Shown here: in pieces, positions 23,755-36,105 of the stretch
Numbering within the stretch: the first letter of the stretch is position 1
How the letters are laid out: each line of letters opens with the position of its first letter
Assembly: GCA_034401795.1 (NCBI GenBank)
Contig: CM067373.1
Location: 86,940,448 to 87,004,447 of the forward strand
From: Chaetoderma sp. LZ-2023a
Taxonomy: Eukaryota > Mollusca > Caudofoveata > Chaetodermatida > Chaetodermatidae
DNA length: 64,000 bases
Reading direction: 5' to 3'
Translations under genes and position numbers: made by a program
The notes under the pieces: generated by a model
What the model was told of the DNA's origin: nothing
The model's input: the letters and a program-made list of their open reading frames with translations, nothing else
Database searches by the model: none

Positions 23755-24404
23755 AAACTTGTTAAAAGCAGCGGAAACTCAAACTTGATCTGTAACTTCT
23801 CATAACATAGCAATAAAACAAGTCTCAGTTATATAAGTCGAAAGGGGACATAACTCCATCAAAAAATGACGCAAACGCCTGAAACTCGAACTTGGTGTGT
23901 AATTTCTCATAATAAAGTAATTTACCAATTCTAAGCTGAATATCTTGAGACTGCGAAAAAACTGCGGAAAACTAATATATTTTGTATTTCATAAGTCGAA
24001 AGGGGGCATAACTCCATGAAAAACTGACGAGAATGTCTGAAACTCGAAGTTGCTTTGTAACTCCTTATACTAAAGCGATGCACCGATTCTCGCTTAAATA
24101 TCTTGAAGGAGGGCGAAAAAAAGTGCGGAAAGCTAATATTTTTCGCATTTCTTAAGTCGAAAGCGGACATAACTCCATCAAAAATTGACGCATACGCCTG
24201 AAACTTGAACTTGGTCTGTAACTTCTCATAACAAAGCAATATACGAATTCTCAGTTGAATACCTTGAAGGCCTGCGAAAAAAGTGCGGAAACCAACTGCG
24301 ACAGCTGGACAGACTAACAGCGAGACGGACAGACAGACGGATATCATGACGGACAGACGGAGTGCAAACCTATAGTCCCCCTGGTTTTACCGGTAGGGGA
24401 CTAA
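23755..24404 (+). mobile_element. Helitron-like element with ~158-bp core repeats (1)
   Basis: About 3.5 tandem copies of a 156-160-bp unit, marked by AAGTCGAAAGGGG-CATAACTCC starting near 23837, 23993 and 24153. After a GACAGACGGA-rich run it ends in a hairpin AGTCCCC (24374-24380) / GGGGACT (24396-24402) whose 3' side overlaps CTAA (24401-24404), followed by T. A 3' hairpin next to CTRR with insertion before T is the Helitron terminal signature, and core-repeat elements of this sort (for example the pearl family of bivalves) are known non-autonomous relatives. I did not identify its 5' end. Confidence 0.6.
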
Positions 24405-24633
24405 TAATAGAATGCATAGCGTCCACAACGACGGTCGTGTTCAATTCTGTTTTTGGAAGGCTAGGAACAAATTTCACATTGGTTTCTTTTAACAACACTT
24501 TCACAAGGCTGTTTGCCACTTTCACGCACATTGCGCTGAAAGGGACTGCACTGCATTCATAGTTTCCAACGGTGATTACATCATAATTTTCTCCACAAGT
24601 TATCTGCTGCGTCATCTTCAAAAGAGCCGCCAT
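24370..24633 (-). other. weak open frame, possible decayed exon
   Basis: 87 aa with an ATG at 24633 (MAALLKMTQQITCGENYDVI ... FVPSLPKTELNTTVVVDAMH). Composition looks protein-like, but the last 10 residues are encoded by the Helitron-like 3' hairpin, so at best the gene is truncated by that element. Family not recognised. Confidence 0.25.
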
Positions 24634-24791
24634 TTGTTTGTTTAGATGCCGGTGGATTTCTAAATTTTGATGATGAGACTGGACTGTGTAACTTCACGCA
24701 AATTTCAAATTTTAGGCATGTTCTCCTGGGACAATGTTGAGAAGGTAGTCACTCTTAGAAACATGTGTTTTACTCTATAGTTATACACATC

Positions 24792-24876
24792 TTAGGCCGT
24801 GTTCTCACTAGAGACTTAATCTGGACGTCACTATGGCGTTAGTCCGGATTAGGTCTCTAGTGAGAACACGGCCTTA
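24792..24876. mobile_element. hairpin MITE, 35-bp arms
   Basis: Arms 24792-24826 and 24842-24876 (TTAGGCCGTGTTCTCACTAG...) match at 32 of 35 positions around a 15-base loop. A direct repeat (GAAACATGTGTTTTACTCTA and GAAACATATGTGTTTTACTC) lies on each side, at about 24758 and 24878. Confidence 0.7.
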
Positions 24877-25689
24877 GAAACATATGTGTTTTACTCTATG
24901 CCTTTATAATACGCATTACTTGTTCGATATTTCTGATGACCCAAGTCTCACCGGCTTCGTGGTGAGTACCATCTGCAATATACGACTATTGGTCAAGAAT
25001 TGGCATAAACTCTGATGAAACAACAGCTGTGAAGTACCTTAGTATCTACATTATAGGTTTGCTCTAAGATCATGCCAGTGGATAGCGCGTTGTAATGGCC
25101 ATCTGTTCGCATACGTAGGAAGACACCAGTCATACGGACTGTGTGGACGTCTGGAGCAATTGAGAAAAGCTATTTCATTTCATTAATGAAGAGTGGCAAT
25201 GACTGCTAATTATATGTTCCGCCATGTAGGGTAAACACGTTTGCCCAGTCTTTAAAAGTTCTCAGCCATATCCCTTCACGTTGGAATAAATGAACTTGTC
25301 GTGGGATATTTGACATCTTAAGGTATGCCAACTAAAATACAACTGTCGGTTTACTAAGCAAAGAATGACTGAACTTTATAATCAGCTGGATTCTTTCGTC
25401 TGCATTAATCTTATTAGCACCAACTTCTTCAAGAGCCTGTGAGATCATGTTATTCCAAGTAAAGTCATCAGTCTGTTTGGCCTACTTCTCAAATGCCAGC
25501 CAGTGTAGCTGGTTGAACGCCTGACTGAGAACCGGAATAATATTGACAGTTTGCTGATAGTGACCTCTCTCACCAATGATCCTCTTGGCAGTGCTTTACA
25601 ATAGTAAACAAGAGCTCCGCAAACGGCGCATAATACCCCGCCATGATGACAAGCCAATGAATGAGAGCTATCAGAAAATATTTATTTCT
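24877..25689. other. no recognisable gene
   Basis: Non-coding. CATAATACCCCGCC near 25630 is shared with the end of the second tandem-repeat element (26560), so part of this may belong to the same family. Confidence 0.4.
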
Positions 25690-26600
25690 TCCTGAGCCCC
25701 ATCAGACCAGCAATCCTTATGAAGTGTCAAAGCGATCCGCTAAACGGTCAAGGAGGTATCGTCCGGAAACCAATTTTCAAGATGGCTGCTGCTGACTGGC
25801 GGCCATACTAGATTTCGGATTATCGTAAATTTTGATAAGTTTTTTCACCAGACATATTCCAACGACCATAGGAAGTGATCCAATAAATGAAATCCCGAAA
25901 CCAACTTTCAAGATGGCAGCCCATGGCTGGCGGCCATCTTGGAGTTCGGATCATCGTCAATTTCGAGAAGTTTCTTCTCCACACCTAGTCCAACCACCCT
26001 ATGAAATTTCAAAGGGATCCGATAAACAGTAACGGAGTTATCATTTGGAAACCAATTTTCAAGATGGCCACCAGTGGCTGGCAGCCATCTTAGAGTTCGT
26101 ATCATTGTCAATCTCGATAGGTTTCTTCCCCAGAGGTAGTCGAACCACCCTATGAAATTTCATAGCGATCCGATAAACGATAACGGAGTTATCATCTGGA
26201 AACCAATTTTCAAGATGGTCACAGGTGTATGGCGGCCATCTTGGATTTCGGATCATTGTCATTTCGATAGGTTTCTTCCTTCCGCAGACTTAGTCCAACC
26301 ATTCTATGAAGTTTCAAAGCGATCCGACAAACGGTAACGGAGTTATCATCCAGAAACCAATTTTCAAGATGGCCGCCGGTGGCTGGCGGCCATCTTGGAT
26401 TTCCGATCATCGTCAATTTCGATAGGTTTCTTCCCCAGGCCTAGTCCCACCACCATATGAAGTTTTCATGCGATCCGACAAACGGTAACACAGTTATCAT
26501 CCGGAAACCACTCTGCCACCCGCCGGCCGGCCCGCCCGCCTGGATGGACAGCGCCATTACATAATACCCCGCCAAATTTTTTGCCGGTGTATAAAAATGA
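25690..26600 (+). mobile_element. Helitron-like element with ~150-bp core repeats (2)
   Basis: Five tandem copies marked by ACCAATTTTCAAGATGGC at about 25767, 25899, 26049, 26200 and 26357, each with GGCGGCCATCTTGGATTTCG and TTTCTTCCCCAGA. It ends with CATAATACCCCGCCAAAT...TTTGCCGGTGTATAA, which can fold. The open frames that cross it on both strands are repeat translations. The phrase style is common in mollusc genomes. Confidence 0.55.
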
Positions 26601-26654
26601 ATGTCGGCCATCCTGGTGTTGGATTTATAGGTTTGAAGTGTCATAAACAATTTG

Positions 26655-27929
26655 TGATAAATACAAGAGGTCCAAGGGGCCTGTATTGCTCACCTGGACT
26701 TATTGGCCACTGACATATCCGAACAAAATGAGATGACTACTGGAACTAGATGATATTTCATGAGTTTTGAATAAATCCCCCAAGCGGTTTCGGAGATTTT
26801 TGAAGACATTTTAAACTAGAGCCGACCTCCAGAGGATCCTTCTAACCAAATTTGGTTGAAATATATCAAGAAACCAAGAAGATGCGTTTTGACAGTTTCG
26901 GTAAATTTTGCACAAAATCTAAGTTTTTTTACACAAAAAATTAAAATATCAAAGATCTGAATAGAAGTTCTAAAGCCTACCTCCATAGGATCCTTCTACC
27001 CAAATATGGTTGAAATCTGTCAGTAAACTAAAGAAGAGATGGGTTTGGACAGTTTTCAGTAAGATTTTCATAAAATCTAAGTTTTTTACCCACAAAATTG
27101 AAATATAAAAAATCTGAATAGATTTTCTAGAGCCTACCTCGGTATGGCACTTCTAGCCAAATGTGGTTGAAATATGTCAAGAAACTAAGGAGGAGAGGCG
27201 TTTTGACACTTTTCGGTAAACTTTAAACAAAATCTAAGTTTTTTACTAGAATATTTGAAACATAAAAAATCAGAAGAGAAATTCTAGAGCCTACCTTCAT
27301 ATGATCGTTCTAGCCAGATTTGGTTGAAATCTGCCAAGAAACTAAGGAGGTGTAGCGTTTTAAAGCAATTTGACAATTTCAGGCAAATTTTAAATTGAAT
27401 CCAAGTTTTTTACACAAAAAATTGAAATATAAAAAATCTGAATAGAAGTTCTAGAGCCTACCTCCGTATGATTGTTCCAGCCAGATTTGATTGAAATCTG
27501 CAAAGAAACTAAGGATGAGTTGCATTTCGACACTTTCCGATAAATTGCAACAAAATCTAAGTTTTTTACCCAAAAAATTGAAATATCAAAAATGTGAATA
27601 GAGGTTCTAGAGCGTATCACGGTACGACCCTTCTAGCCAAATTTGGTTGGAATCTTTCAAGAAACTAAGGAGGAGATGCGTTTTGACACTTTTCGGTAAA
27701 TTTTAAACAAAATCTAAGTTTTTTACCCCGAAATTTAAAATATCAAAAAATCTGAAGAGAAAAGTTCTAGAGCCTACCCCCATAGGATCATTCTAACCAA
27801 ATATGGTTGAATTACGGCAAGCCGTTAAGGAGGAGATATATTTTAAAGCAAATGTTGACGGACGACGGACGGACGATGGGCGATCGGCACGGCATAAGCT
27901 CACTTGGCCTTTCAGGTCAGGTGAACTAA
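26655..27929 (+). mobile_element. Helitron-like element with ~157-bp core repeats (3)
   Basis: About seven diverged tandem copies marked by AAATCTAAGTTTTTTAC near 26920, 27075, 27232, 27400, 27555 and 27713, each with CTAGAGCCTACCTCC and TTGGTTGAAATCTG. It opens with AAGAGGTCCAAGGGGCCTGT and closes, after a GGACGACGGAC run, with the imperfect hairpin AGCTCACTTGGCC / GGTCAGGTGAACT overlapping CTAA (27926-27929) before T. This 3' end is one I associate with bivalve repeats. Confidence 0.6.
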
Positions 27930-28289
27930 TAATGCTATTTTTACATGACAGACTGTGCGAGAATATGTATGTTTTAGAACACAATCTGGTGGCTTGGTGA
28001 GTCATGTAATATGAACGCGGTTGTGATTTTCGGATAAATCGATTGGCGGTCATTTTGGATTACTAGGCTTCAGTTGTCCAATCAGCGGGTAATAACTATA
28101 GCAATGTGTTAATATGAGAGTTCCTGCTAGAATCCATGTAAGTCTGTATTGCTAGAACATTATCTGGTGGCTTGATGAGACTTGTATACTACTCTCTGAT
28201 CTAACTTGTGATTTTCAGATAAATCGGATGGCAGCCATCTTGGATTTACATTTCTGGATATTGAGCAAAGAATTGGACGGATTGTACAT
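27930..28289. other. no recognisable gene
   Basis: Contains 'GGCGGTCATTTTGGATTAC' and 'GGCAGCCATCTTGGATTTAC' and 'GAACAC/TTATCTGGTGGCTTG', about 195 bp apart, so it is another degenerate two-copy repeat. Confidence 0.4.
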
Positions 28290-28830
28290 GCCGTTACGCG
28301 ACGCGCGGTGGGCGATAAAAAAACCCATGCGATATTGTAGGAAACGTCGTGCGTCGTGAGCGATAAAACATGCGATATTATTGTAAACGTTCTGCGTCGT
28401 GCGTCGTGGGCGATAAAATAAAATTTTTGTTTTTAAATTTTGTGTTTTAATAAAGTCACAATATCGCCGTCGATATTATAAAATATCGCCGTCGATATTA
28501 CAAAATATCGCCATCGATATTACAACATATCACCATCGATATTATACAATATCGCCATCGATATTTTGTAATATCGACGGCGACGTTATAAAATATCGAC
28601 GGCGATATTTTGTAACGTCGTCGGCGATATTACAAAAATAATATCGACGGCGATATTTTGTAACGTCGCCGGCGATCTTACAAAATATCGACGGCGACAT
28701 TACGCTCTTCTTAATTTGGTCACATGGTATATATAGCCACGCTACGGTGAATGCTATTTTAGCCTTCTCGGAGTATACGACTCCAAATATTTTCCTTTTC
28801 CGAGTAGTGGAATCGGGTAGATAGGCCAGA
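28290..28830 (+). repeat. element with CGATATT palindrome array, copy 1
   Basis: Outer part: repeated 'CGTCGTGGGCGATAAAA' phrases (28297-28420). Core 28450-28700: 20-22-bp units such as AAAATATCGCCGTCGATATT, each nearly its own reverse complement, with NCG variants (CCGTCG, CCATCG, ACGGCG). Far side: CTTCTTAATTTGGTCACAT and GGAGTATACGACTCCAAATA. The whole arrangement recurs inverted at 59740-60170. Confidence 0.75.
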
Positions 28831-29699
28831 ACTTGATGTACTTTTATGTTTGAGTTCCCGGGAACAGTGGAATACACAGTATCGGAATTACATGGTGAAT
28901 GTATATTCTCGCTACCGTGAAAAGATGCCGGATTCAAATAAGGGGCAAAAGTAATTATTTTCCCAAAATTTTTATTCATCGACCAATTCCCTTAAAATTT
29001 TCACAGTTATCTAGTCCCAATAGGAAATCATCGGCCTATCGTGGAAAACCTATAGTGTTCCATCGAGATTTCGAAGGGAACATCTTGGAAATACATCTCA
29101 AAATTGCGCAAAAAATAAGTTAATATAATATTCTATCATAGCTTCGTATATTTATATTTGACACTGCTATGAAGCTTCGCTTATCCACATGCTATAGATC
29201 ACGCCTACAATTGGTATACGGTCCCTGTGCCTACATGCAATTGGTAAATGGGCCTGCGCTTTGACAAACAGGCGCGCCAATATACACTAGGTACATGGGT
29301 CAGGCCCATTAGCAACGCACCCGATTGGATTGGGGCGGTATGCATATACGCGTGTTTAAAAGGCTCATTTGAATTTAGTGATATTTTCATGATTGAGTTC
29401 TCTTACTGGTCGAATTGCTTTATTCATCAATATTATTATACACATTTCCCATTTGATAAGTGTCCAAATATTGAGATTTAGTATAAGGTACAGTTTGCAA
29501 TTTAGTATACTATCCAATAATGACTAATCTCGCAATATCGTTCAATCAATGTCAGCAACCGATTTTATGATTTTGTCACAAATTTTGTTAGTGTCTAATT
29601 GAATCGCCGATTGCTTAGCTGATTGAACGGTGATTGATTCATTATCTGATCAATCGCTTGATTGATTATCTGCTCGATTGTTTGATTGATTGACTGACG
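28831..29699. other. no recognisable gene
   Basis: Short frames only; no family recognised. Confidence 0.45.
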
Positions 29700-29850
29700 G
29701 ATTGATTGCTTGATTTATTGATCGATTGATTGATTGATTGATTGATTGATTCATTCATTCATTCATTCATTCATTCATTCATTCATTCATTCATCGATCG
29801 ATCGTTCGACTGAATCGAATTGAATCGAATCGAATCGAATCGGGGTCAAT
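29700..29850 (+). repeat. (ATTG)n, (ATTC)n and (GAATC)n microsatellites
   Basis: Successive simple tracts: ATTG from about 29718, ATTC from about 29749, then GAATC/GAATT near 29817-29840. Confidence 0.93.
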
Positions 29851-30170
29851 CCGTTATTTTTAGATTAGCCATTTCTTCGCTTCTGGGGTTTTACATCCTT
29901 TATTGTCCTTAACGTGCGAGTTAGCCGGTTATTTCTGTCTGTACACATATGATAACCCAGTTCTGACATTACCGTCATAATAGCTGATCCAGACGTGTTA
30001 TACTGTTCTATAGGCCTATACAGAGACACGTCGTTAACTAACTAGTATTACGCGTTGGGTGTGGCGCGTTTGGGTCTGCCGCGTGTCGGTGTACATAGCT
30101 TCTCCCACAATAAAGATCTATCAAACCCATTTTCAGTACTGATTTTGTCCGGGTGGGATTATGTCCGGGA
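29851..30170. other. no recognisable gene
   Basis: Non-coding; nothing seen. Confidence 0.4.
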
Positions 30171-30500
30171 TTCGATGGGTAGATGAGTGGATAGATGGGT
30201 AGATGGGTAAAGTGATGGATGGTAGAATGATGGATAGATGGATGGATGGTGGATGTGTAGAATGATGGATGGGTAGAACGATGGATGGATGGATGGAAGT
30301 ATGGATCGGTAGATCGAGCCACCCACCCATCCCACTACGACTCATCCATCCATTCTCACTCACAAATACTCCATCCATCCATCCATCACTCCATCTTTCC
30401 ACCCACCCTATCTAAACTACCCGACCCCTATATCCCTCCATCCATCTAACCTTCAATCCATCTATCCATCCATCGATCCACCAACACATCCACCAACCTT
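30171..30500 (+). repeat. (GATG)n and (CATC)n microsatellites, inverted pair
   Basis: GGATG/GATA-type repeats to about 30310, then ATCC/CATC repeats to about 30490, so the two halves are roughly inverted. The His/Pro/Ser frames over it are artefacts. Confidence 0.9.
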
Positions 30501-32211
30501 ACGCGTTCCCCCTGTAAATGGTAGTAATTTACACCGCTGTTCGCCTGAGTACGTTTGAGTCGTCTCCTTTTTATGTAATATTTACTGCATAATAGTAGAG
30601 ACTCATACTCCTAGAAGCATCCCATTATGTAGTATTAGTATATATATTTCATAACAGTAGTGATCTGAAACACGATACACATACGTCAGAACAAGTTCTA
30701 CCCAATGCTTTTCTTCCGCTTCCACATCCGCCATCTTTACTAAGTTGAGTTATTAAGTCGTACGCACGGGTTACGAACATAGAATATTTTTCTTTTCATA
30801 AAATAATTGTGTGTGCGTTATTCTTTCGATTACAATACAAAAATTATTGTTGATATAATTTCAGATAAACTTAATGATATGAATGACTGTAATCCATTAA
30901 CTTTTTAGGAAATCATTTTTGCAGCAGGGGGCATGTCTCCAACAAACTACACGCCATTAGTTCCGGCTGTAGACAGGGAGCAGAAATCAAATATCCTTTC
31001 AAGAGGCATAGGGTCTGGTCGACTGGGATTCCACGAAATTTGCTTGCCAATCTTTTTCTCGACTGCGACTAGTACAAGTATGTTTGTCGGTCTGTGTGTC
31101 GGAATTTAGGACAAATCTGCCAAAGCTGCCTAAGTTGCAATTAGGCCCCTTCGTACTTGGTTTAATGCCATCTTTAGGGTGTCAATAAACAGAAAATGGA
31201 TGGGAATTTTAACTTTTCCAGTTGGGCATTTTACAGCGTCATTCGTGGTCATTTGTCTAAACTACATATCAGTATAGGCATAAAGCATATCAAATTAAAG
31301 CGTATGATGTCTACGTTACAGATAACATGTGTTTGGTGTATGTCCAGAAAACGTGTATAGATTCAATATACAGACAATTTTCATGTCAAACCCCTCATAT
31401 TATAGTCTAGCTTTCATATGATATGCTATACACGCATGCCTATTCTTCGACATAGTTCTGAGAGATGACCTTGAATGACCAAATGTAAAAAGTAAAATGG
31501 CCACCTCAGACCCGTTTATTGAGACTCTAAAGGTAACATTTAAAAAGAAAATAATTTGGCAAACAAATCTCATGGGAGACTATTTTGTGACATGGCCAAC
31601 CAGTTTCTGGTGTAGCTTAACCATGTACATGCATTTAAAGGGAGAATTTATCAAATATTGTGACCATGTTGATTCCATTACTTTTGACACCGCTTTCGTA
31701 TATTCTGAAGGCTTTATCGTAAATTTACCCTGGATACCAGGAAAAGGTGGCCTTTATAGACGTGTGGACTATACATAGAGGGTAAACTATATTGCTACAA
31801 TTTATATAGTTTGCTCGTATTTCTACAAAATAGTTTCATGAATCTTTATCATATTGTCCTTAATAATGTCCAGGGGAAGAGTTAATTACAGAGTACTTTT
31901 GCGCTGGCCACACACAGTTGGAACCATGCGCTCTTCTTCACACCAAAGACGGATTACATTGAGGTATGTATTTCAGACGTCTGTTTTGTCAAAACTAAGA
32001 TTTTGCGTTTGAGAAACAAATCGCTTAACTGCCTACTATTGCAGTGACACACTCGGATACATGGTTACGTATCCATTTACGACACATTGCAAGGACAACG
32101 AGATCAAATGTTAATGTTGTTATTAGTAGTAATAGACATTTCTGTGTGTCTGAGAATGTTCCCGGCCGAATTTGACATAAAATGGGAAACGGGTGACTAA
32201 AGCTGGCGGAA
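30501..32211. other. 1.7 kb with no convincing gene
   Basis: The best frame, 31497-31778 (+), has an ATG (MATSDPFIETLKVTFKKKII, later FIVNLPWIPGKGGLYRR) and 93 aa, with no recognised family and no supporting structure. Otherwise AT-rich non-coding DNA. Confidence 0.4.
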
Positions 32212-32393
<182 letters not shown>

Positions 32394-32489
32394 TATGTGG
32401 GGGGGGGAAAGTTCCCACCCCAATAATTGGTGGGGGGATGGGTATCATATGAGATGCCCCAAATGAGAAATCAGTGATTGTGCATGACA

Positions 32490-35350
32490 TATGCTTTTGG
32501 TCGACATTAGGTAGACCTAAGGTAGTCCTTAGACATGCCTTGGTAGGCATTATCTATGCCTTGGCAGGCCTTAGGTAGGCCATAATTAGACCTTAGCCAT
32601 GCCTTGCTAGACCTAAGGTATGCATTGGTAGACTGTAACCATACCTATACTGAGCTGCAGCTAGACCCTGGTAGGACTTATGTAGGCAGGTGCTAGGCCT
32701 TGGTAGCCTGTTGGTAGGTATTGAGTAGGCCGTAGTTAGGTCTATGCTAGACCTTGGTAGGCCTTGCTTAGGACTGTCACCCGCCTTGGATATGTCTTGG
32801 CAGGCCTTAGCTTAGCCTTGTGTTGGCCTATTGTATGACTTAGCCAGGCCTAAAGTAGGCCTTTCTAGGCCTTAAGCAGGCCTCTGGTATGCCTAATATT
32901 GGCCTAGGATATACCATGGTAGGCCTTAGTTAGACAGTAGTAGGCCTTAGCTATGCTTTGGCAGGCCTTAGCTATGCCTAAGGTAGACTTAGCTAGACAG
33001 CAGTAGGCCTTAGCTATGCCTTGGTAGGTCTTAGCTATGCTTACGGTAGGCCTTAGCTAGGCATTGGTAGGCCTTATGTTTGCATTAGCTAGGCCTTGGC
33101 AGGCTTTGGGTAGACCTTAAGTAGGCCTTAGCTAGGCCTAGGGTTGGCCTTGTTACGCGTTAGATAGGCCTTAGCTACTCATAAGGTAGGCTCTGGCTAG
33201 GAATTGGTAGGCCTTAGATAGGCATTACTTAGGCTTTGGTAGGACTTAAGCATGCCTAGCGTAGGCCTTATCCATGCATTGGTAGGCCTTAGATAGGGCT
33301 TGGTAGGCATTATGAGGACATACGGTAGGCCTATGGTAGGCATTATCTAGGCCTAATGTAGCCCTTAGCAGGCATTAGGTCGGCCATAACTAGACCTTAG
33401 CCAGGCCTTGGTAGGCCTTGTTAGACTTTAGCCATACCTTTGGTGAGCCGCAGCTAGGCCTTGGTATGCCATATGTAGGCAGGTGCTAGGCCTTGGTAGC
33501 CCGTTGTTAGGCCTATGTTAGGCATTGTGTCGACCGTAGTTATGCCTATGCTTGACATTGGTAGGCCTTAGTCTGGATTATGGTACGTCTTGGCTATGTC
33601 TTTGTAGGCTTTAGCTAAGCCATGTGTTGGCCTATGGTATGCCTTTGCTAGGCCTAAAGTAGGTCTTAGCTAGGCCTTAGTAGGCCTAAGGCCTTAGCTA
33701 TGCAATGATAAACCTTGGCTGGGCCTAAGATATGGCTTAGCTGGGCCTTGGTTTCAGGTAGGCCATAGCCAGGCCTAATGGAGGCCTTGGTAGGAATTGC
33801 TAGGCCTTAGGTAGGCATTAGTTAGTTCTAAGGTAGGCGTTAGTAGACCTTAGCTAGGCATTAGCTAGGCCTAAGGTATGCCTTAGCTATACATTGTTAG
33901 GGTTTAGCTAGTCCCTAGTAGACATTAGCCTGGCTAAGGTATGCCTTAGATATGCCTTGGTAGGTTTATGTAGGCCTTAGCCAGGTCTACGGAAGGCCTT
34001 AGCTAGGCCTTGGTTGGCCTTAGCTAGGCCGTGCATGCCTTAATTACGTCTTAATTAGGCCTTAGCTAGACCCAAGGTACGCCCGGGTAGGCGTTAGGTA
34101 GGCCTTAGCTACGTCTAATGTAGGCCTTAGCTAGGAATTGGTAGGCATTAGGTAGGCATTAGTTATGCCTTGTTAGACTTAGGTAGGCCTAGAGTAGGCC
34201 TGACCCATGTATTGATAGGCCTGAGCTAGGCCTTAGTAGGCCTTAGCTTGGCCTAAGGTAATCCTTAGCTAGGCCTTAGGTATGCCTTGACTAATGCCTT
34301 GGTTAGGCCTTAATTATGTCTTAGCTAGGCCTAAGGTAGGCTTTGGTAGGCCATAGCTATGTCTAAGGTATGTCTTGGCTAGAAATTCCTAGGGCATAGC
34401 TATGCCTTACTAGGCCTTAGCCAGGCCAGGTTATGCCTTAGATAGGCCTTGGCAAGTTCAGGTAGGCCTAAGATAGGCCATAGCATGGCCTTGCTAGATC
34501 TTATGCAGATTTATGCTAGGCCTATGGTAGCCATTAGCTAGGCCTATGGTAGCCCTTAGCTATGCCTTGGTAGGCCTTATATATGCTTTGGCAGGCCTTG
34601 GGTAGGCCATAAGTAGACCTTAGCCATGCCTTAGTAGGCCTTGGTAGTCCTTAGCCATACCTATGGTGAGCCGCAGCTAGGCCTTGGTAGGCCTTATATA
34701 GGCAGGTGCTAGGCCATGATAGCCTTGGTAGACCTATGTTAGGCCTTGGCTCGGCCGTAGTTAGGGCTCTACTATGACTTGGTAGGCCTTGATCTGGACT
34801 ATGGTACACCTTGGATATGCCTTACTAGGCCTTAATTATGTCTTAGCTAGGCCTAATGTAGGCTTTGGTAGGCCATAGCTAGGCCTAAGGTATGTGCAGA
34901 CCTTAGCTAGACGTAAGGTAGGTATTGGCTATGAATTGGTAGACCTGAGATATGCCGTCATAGGCATTATCTAAGCCTAAGATAGGCCTTATCTAGGCCT
35001 TGGTAGGCATTAGGTCGACCTAAAGTAGGTCTTAGCTAGACCTTGTTAGAACTTAGTTATGCATTGTAGGCCTTACGGAGGCCTTGACTAGGCATTAGCT
35101 ATGAATTGGCAGCCATTAGCTATTCCTTAGTAGAAGACAGAGAGCCAGAGGGAATGCATTGGCTGTTAAGTATTGGGTAGGCCTAAGGTATGCATTGGCT
35201 AGGACTCAGATAGTCCGTAGCTATGCCTTGCAGGCTGAGGTAGGTCTTGGTAGGCCTTAGTTATTACTAAGATAGGCATTAGCTATGCCTTGGTAGGCCT
35301 GAGCTAGGCCTTACATATGCCTTAGGTAGACTTAAGATAGGTCTTAGTTA
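32490..35350 (+). repeat. TAGGCCT satellite, block A (plus sense)
   Basis: Alternating 10-bp (TAGGCCTTGG) and 11-bp (TAGGCCTTAGC) half units, together about 21 bp, with many point changes. The core AGGCCT is a palindrome. TAG occurs on one or other strand in nearly every half unit and the spacing is not a multiple of three, so stop codons fall in all six frames and no frame of 60 codons exists. About 35140-35165 has a short unrelated patch (AGAAGACAGAGAGCCAGAG). Confidence 0.85.
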
Positions 35351-35520
35351 TGCCTTAACCGTAGCCCGACCATAGGTCTTCGCCATAGCCTTAACACGTA
35401 AGCCTTATGCTTAGCCTGGCAATTGTCTGCAGGCCTAGCCTTGGTACTAGCTTAGCCCTTAGGCCTTAGCCTAGCCTTAGGCTTACTTGAGCTAGGGCAC
35501 AACGTAAGCTACCCACTGCT
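35351..35520. repeat. strand-switch zone of the satellite
   Basis: Scrambled half units (CCTTAACCGTAGCCCGACC, AGCCTTAGGCTTAC). Left of it units read TAGGCCTTAGC; right of it they read GCTAAGGCCTA. This is the centre of a large inverted arrangement. Confidence 0.65.
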
Positions 35521-36105
35521 TGGCTATAATGCCTACCTAAGGCCTACTAAGGCAGAGCCAAGGCATACCATAAGTCTATCTCAGGCCCAGCAAAACCTAA
35601 CATAAGTCTAACTACGGCCTACACAGGGCCTAACATAAGCCTACCAATGGGCTAGCAAGACCTAGCATATGCCTAACTAAGGTCTAATGAGGCTTAGGTA
35701 AGGCCTACAATACGTCTGCTAAAGGCCTACCAGGGCATACCTTAGGCCATGCTAAGGCCTAATAAGTCATAACTAAGGCCGACAAAGGCCTAACAAGGCA
35801 TAGCTAATGCATAGCTAAGACCTATCTTAGGCCTGCCTAAGGCCTACCTCAGGCATAGCTAAGGTATACATTAGGCCTAGCTAAGTCATACAATAGGCTA
35901 ACACATGGCTTAGCTAAGGCCTACCAAGGCATAGCCAAAGCGTACCATAGTCCAGAGTAAGGCTTACCAAGGCATAGCATAGGCCTAACATAGGCCTACC
36001 AAGGGCTATCAAGGCCTAGCACCTGCCTACATAAGCATACCAAGGCCTAGCTGCGGATCACAATAGATATGGCTAAGGTCTACCTTGGTCTACCTTGGGT
36101 AGGTC
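35521..36105 (-). repeat. TAGGCCT satellite, block B part 1 (minus sense)
   Basis: Units read AAGGCCTACC-AAGGCCTAGCT, the reverse complement of block A. It ends where LINE sequence starts. Confidence 0.8.

Noticed and set aside
23931..27620. Frames across the 150-160-bp tandem repeats on both strands
   Set aside because: They follow the repeat units, change frame between units, and mirror each other on the two strands.
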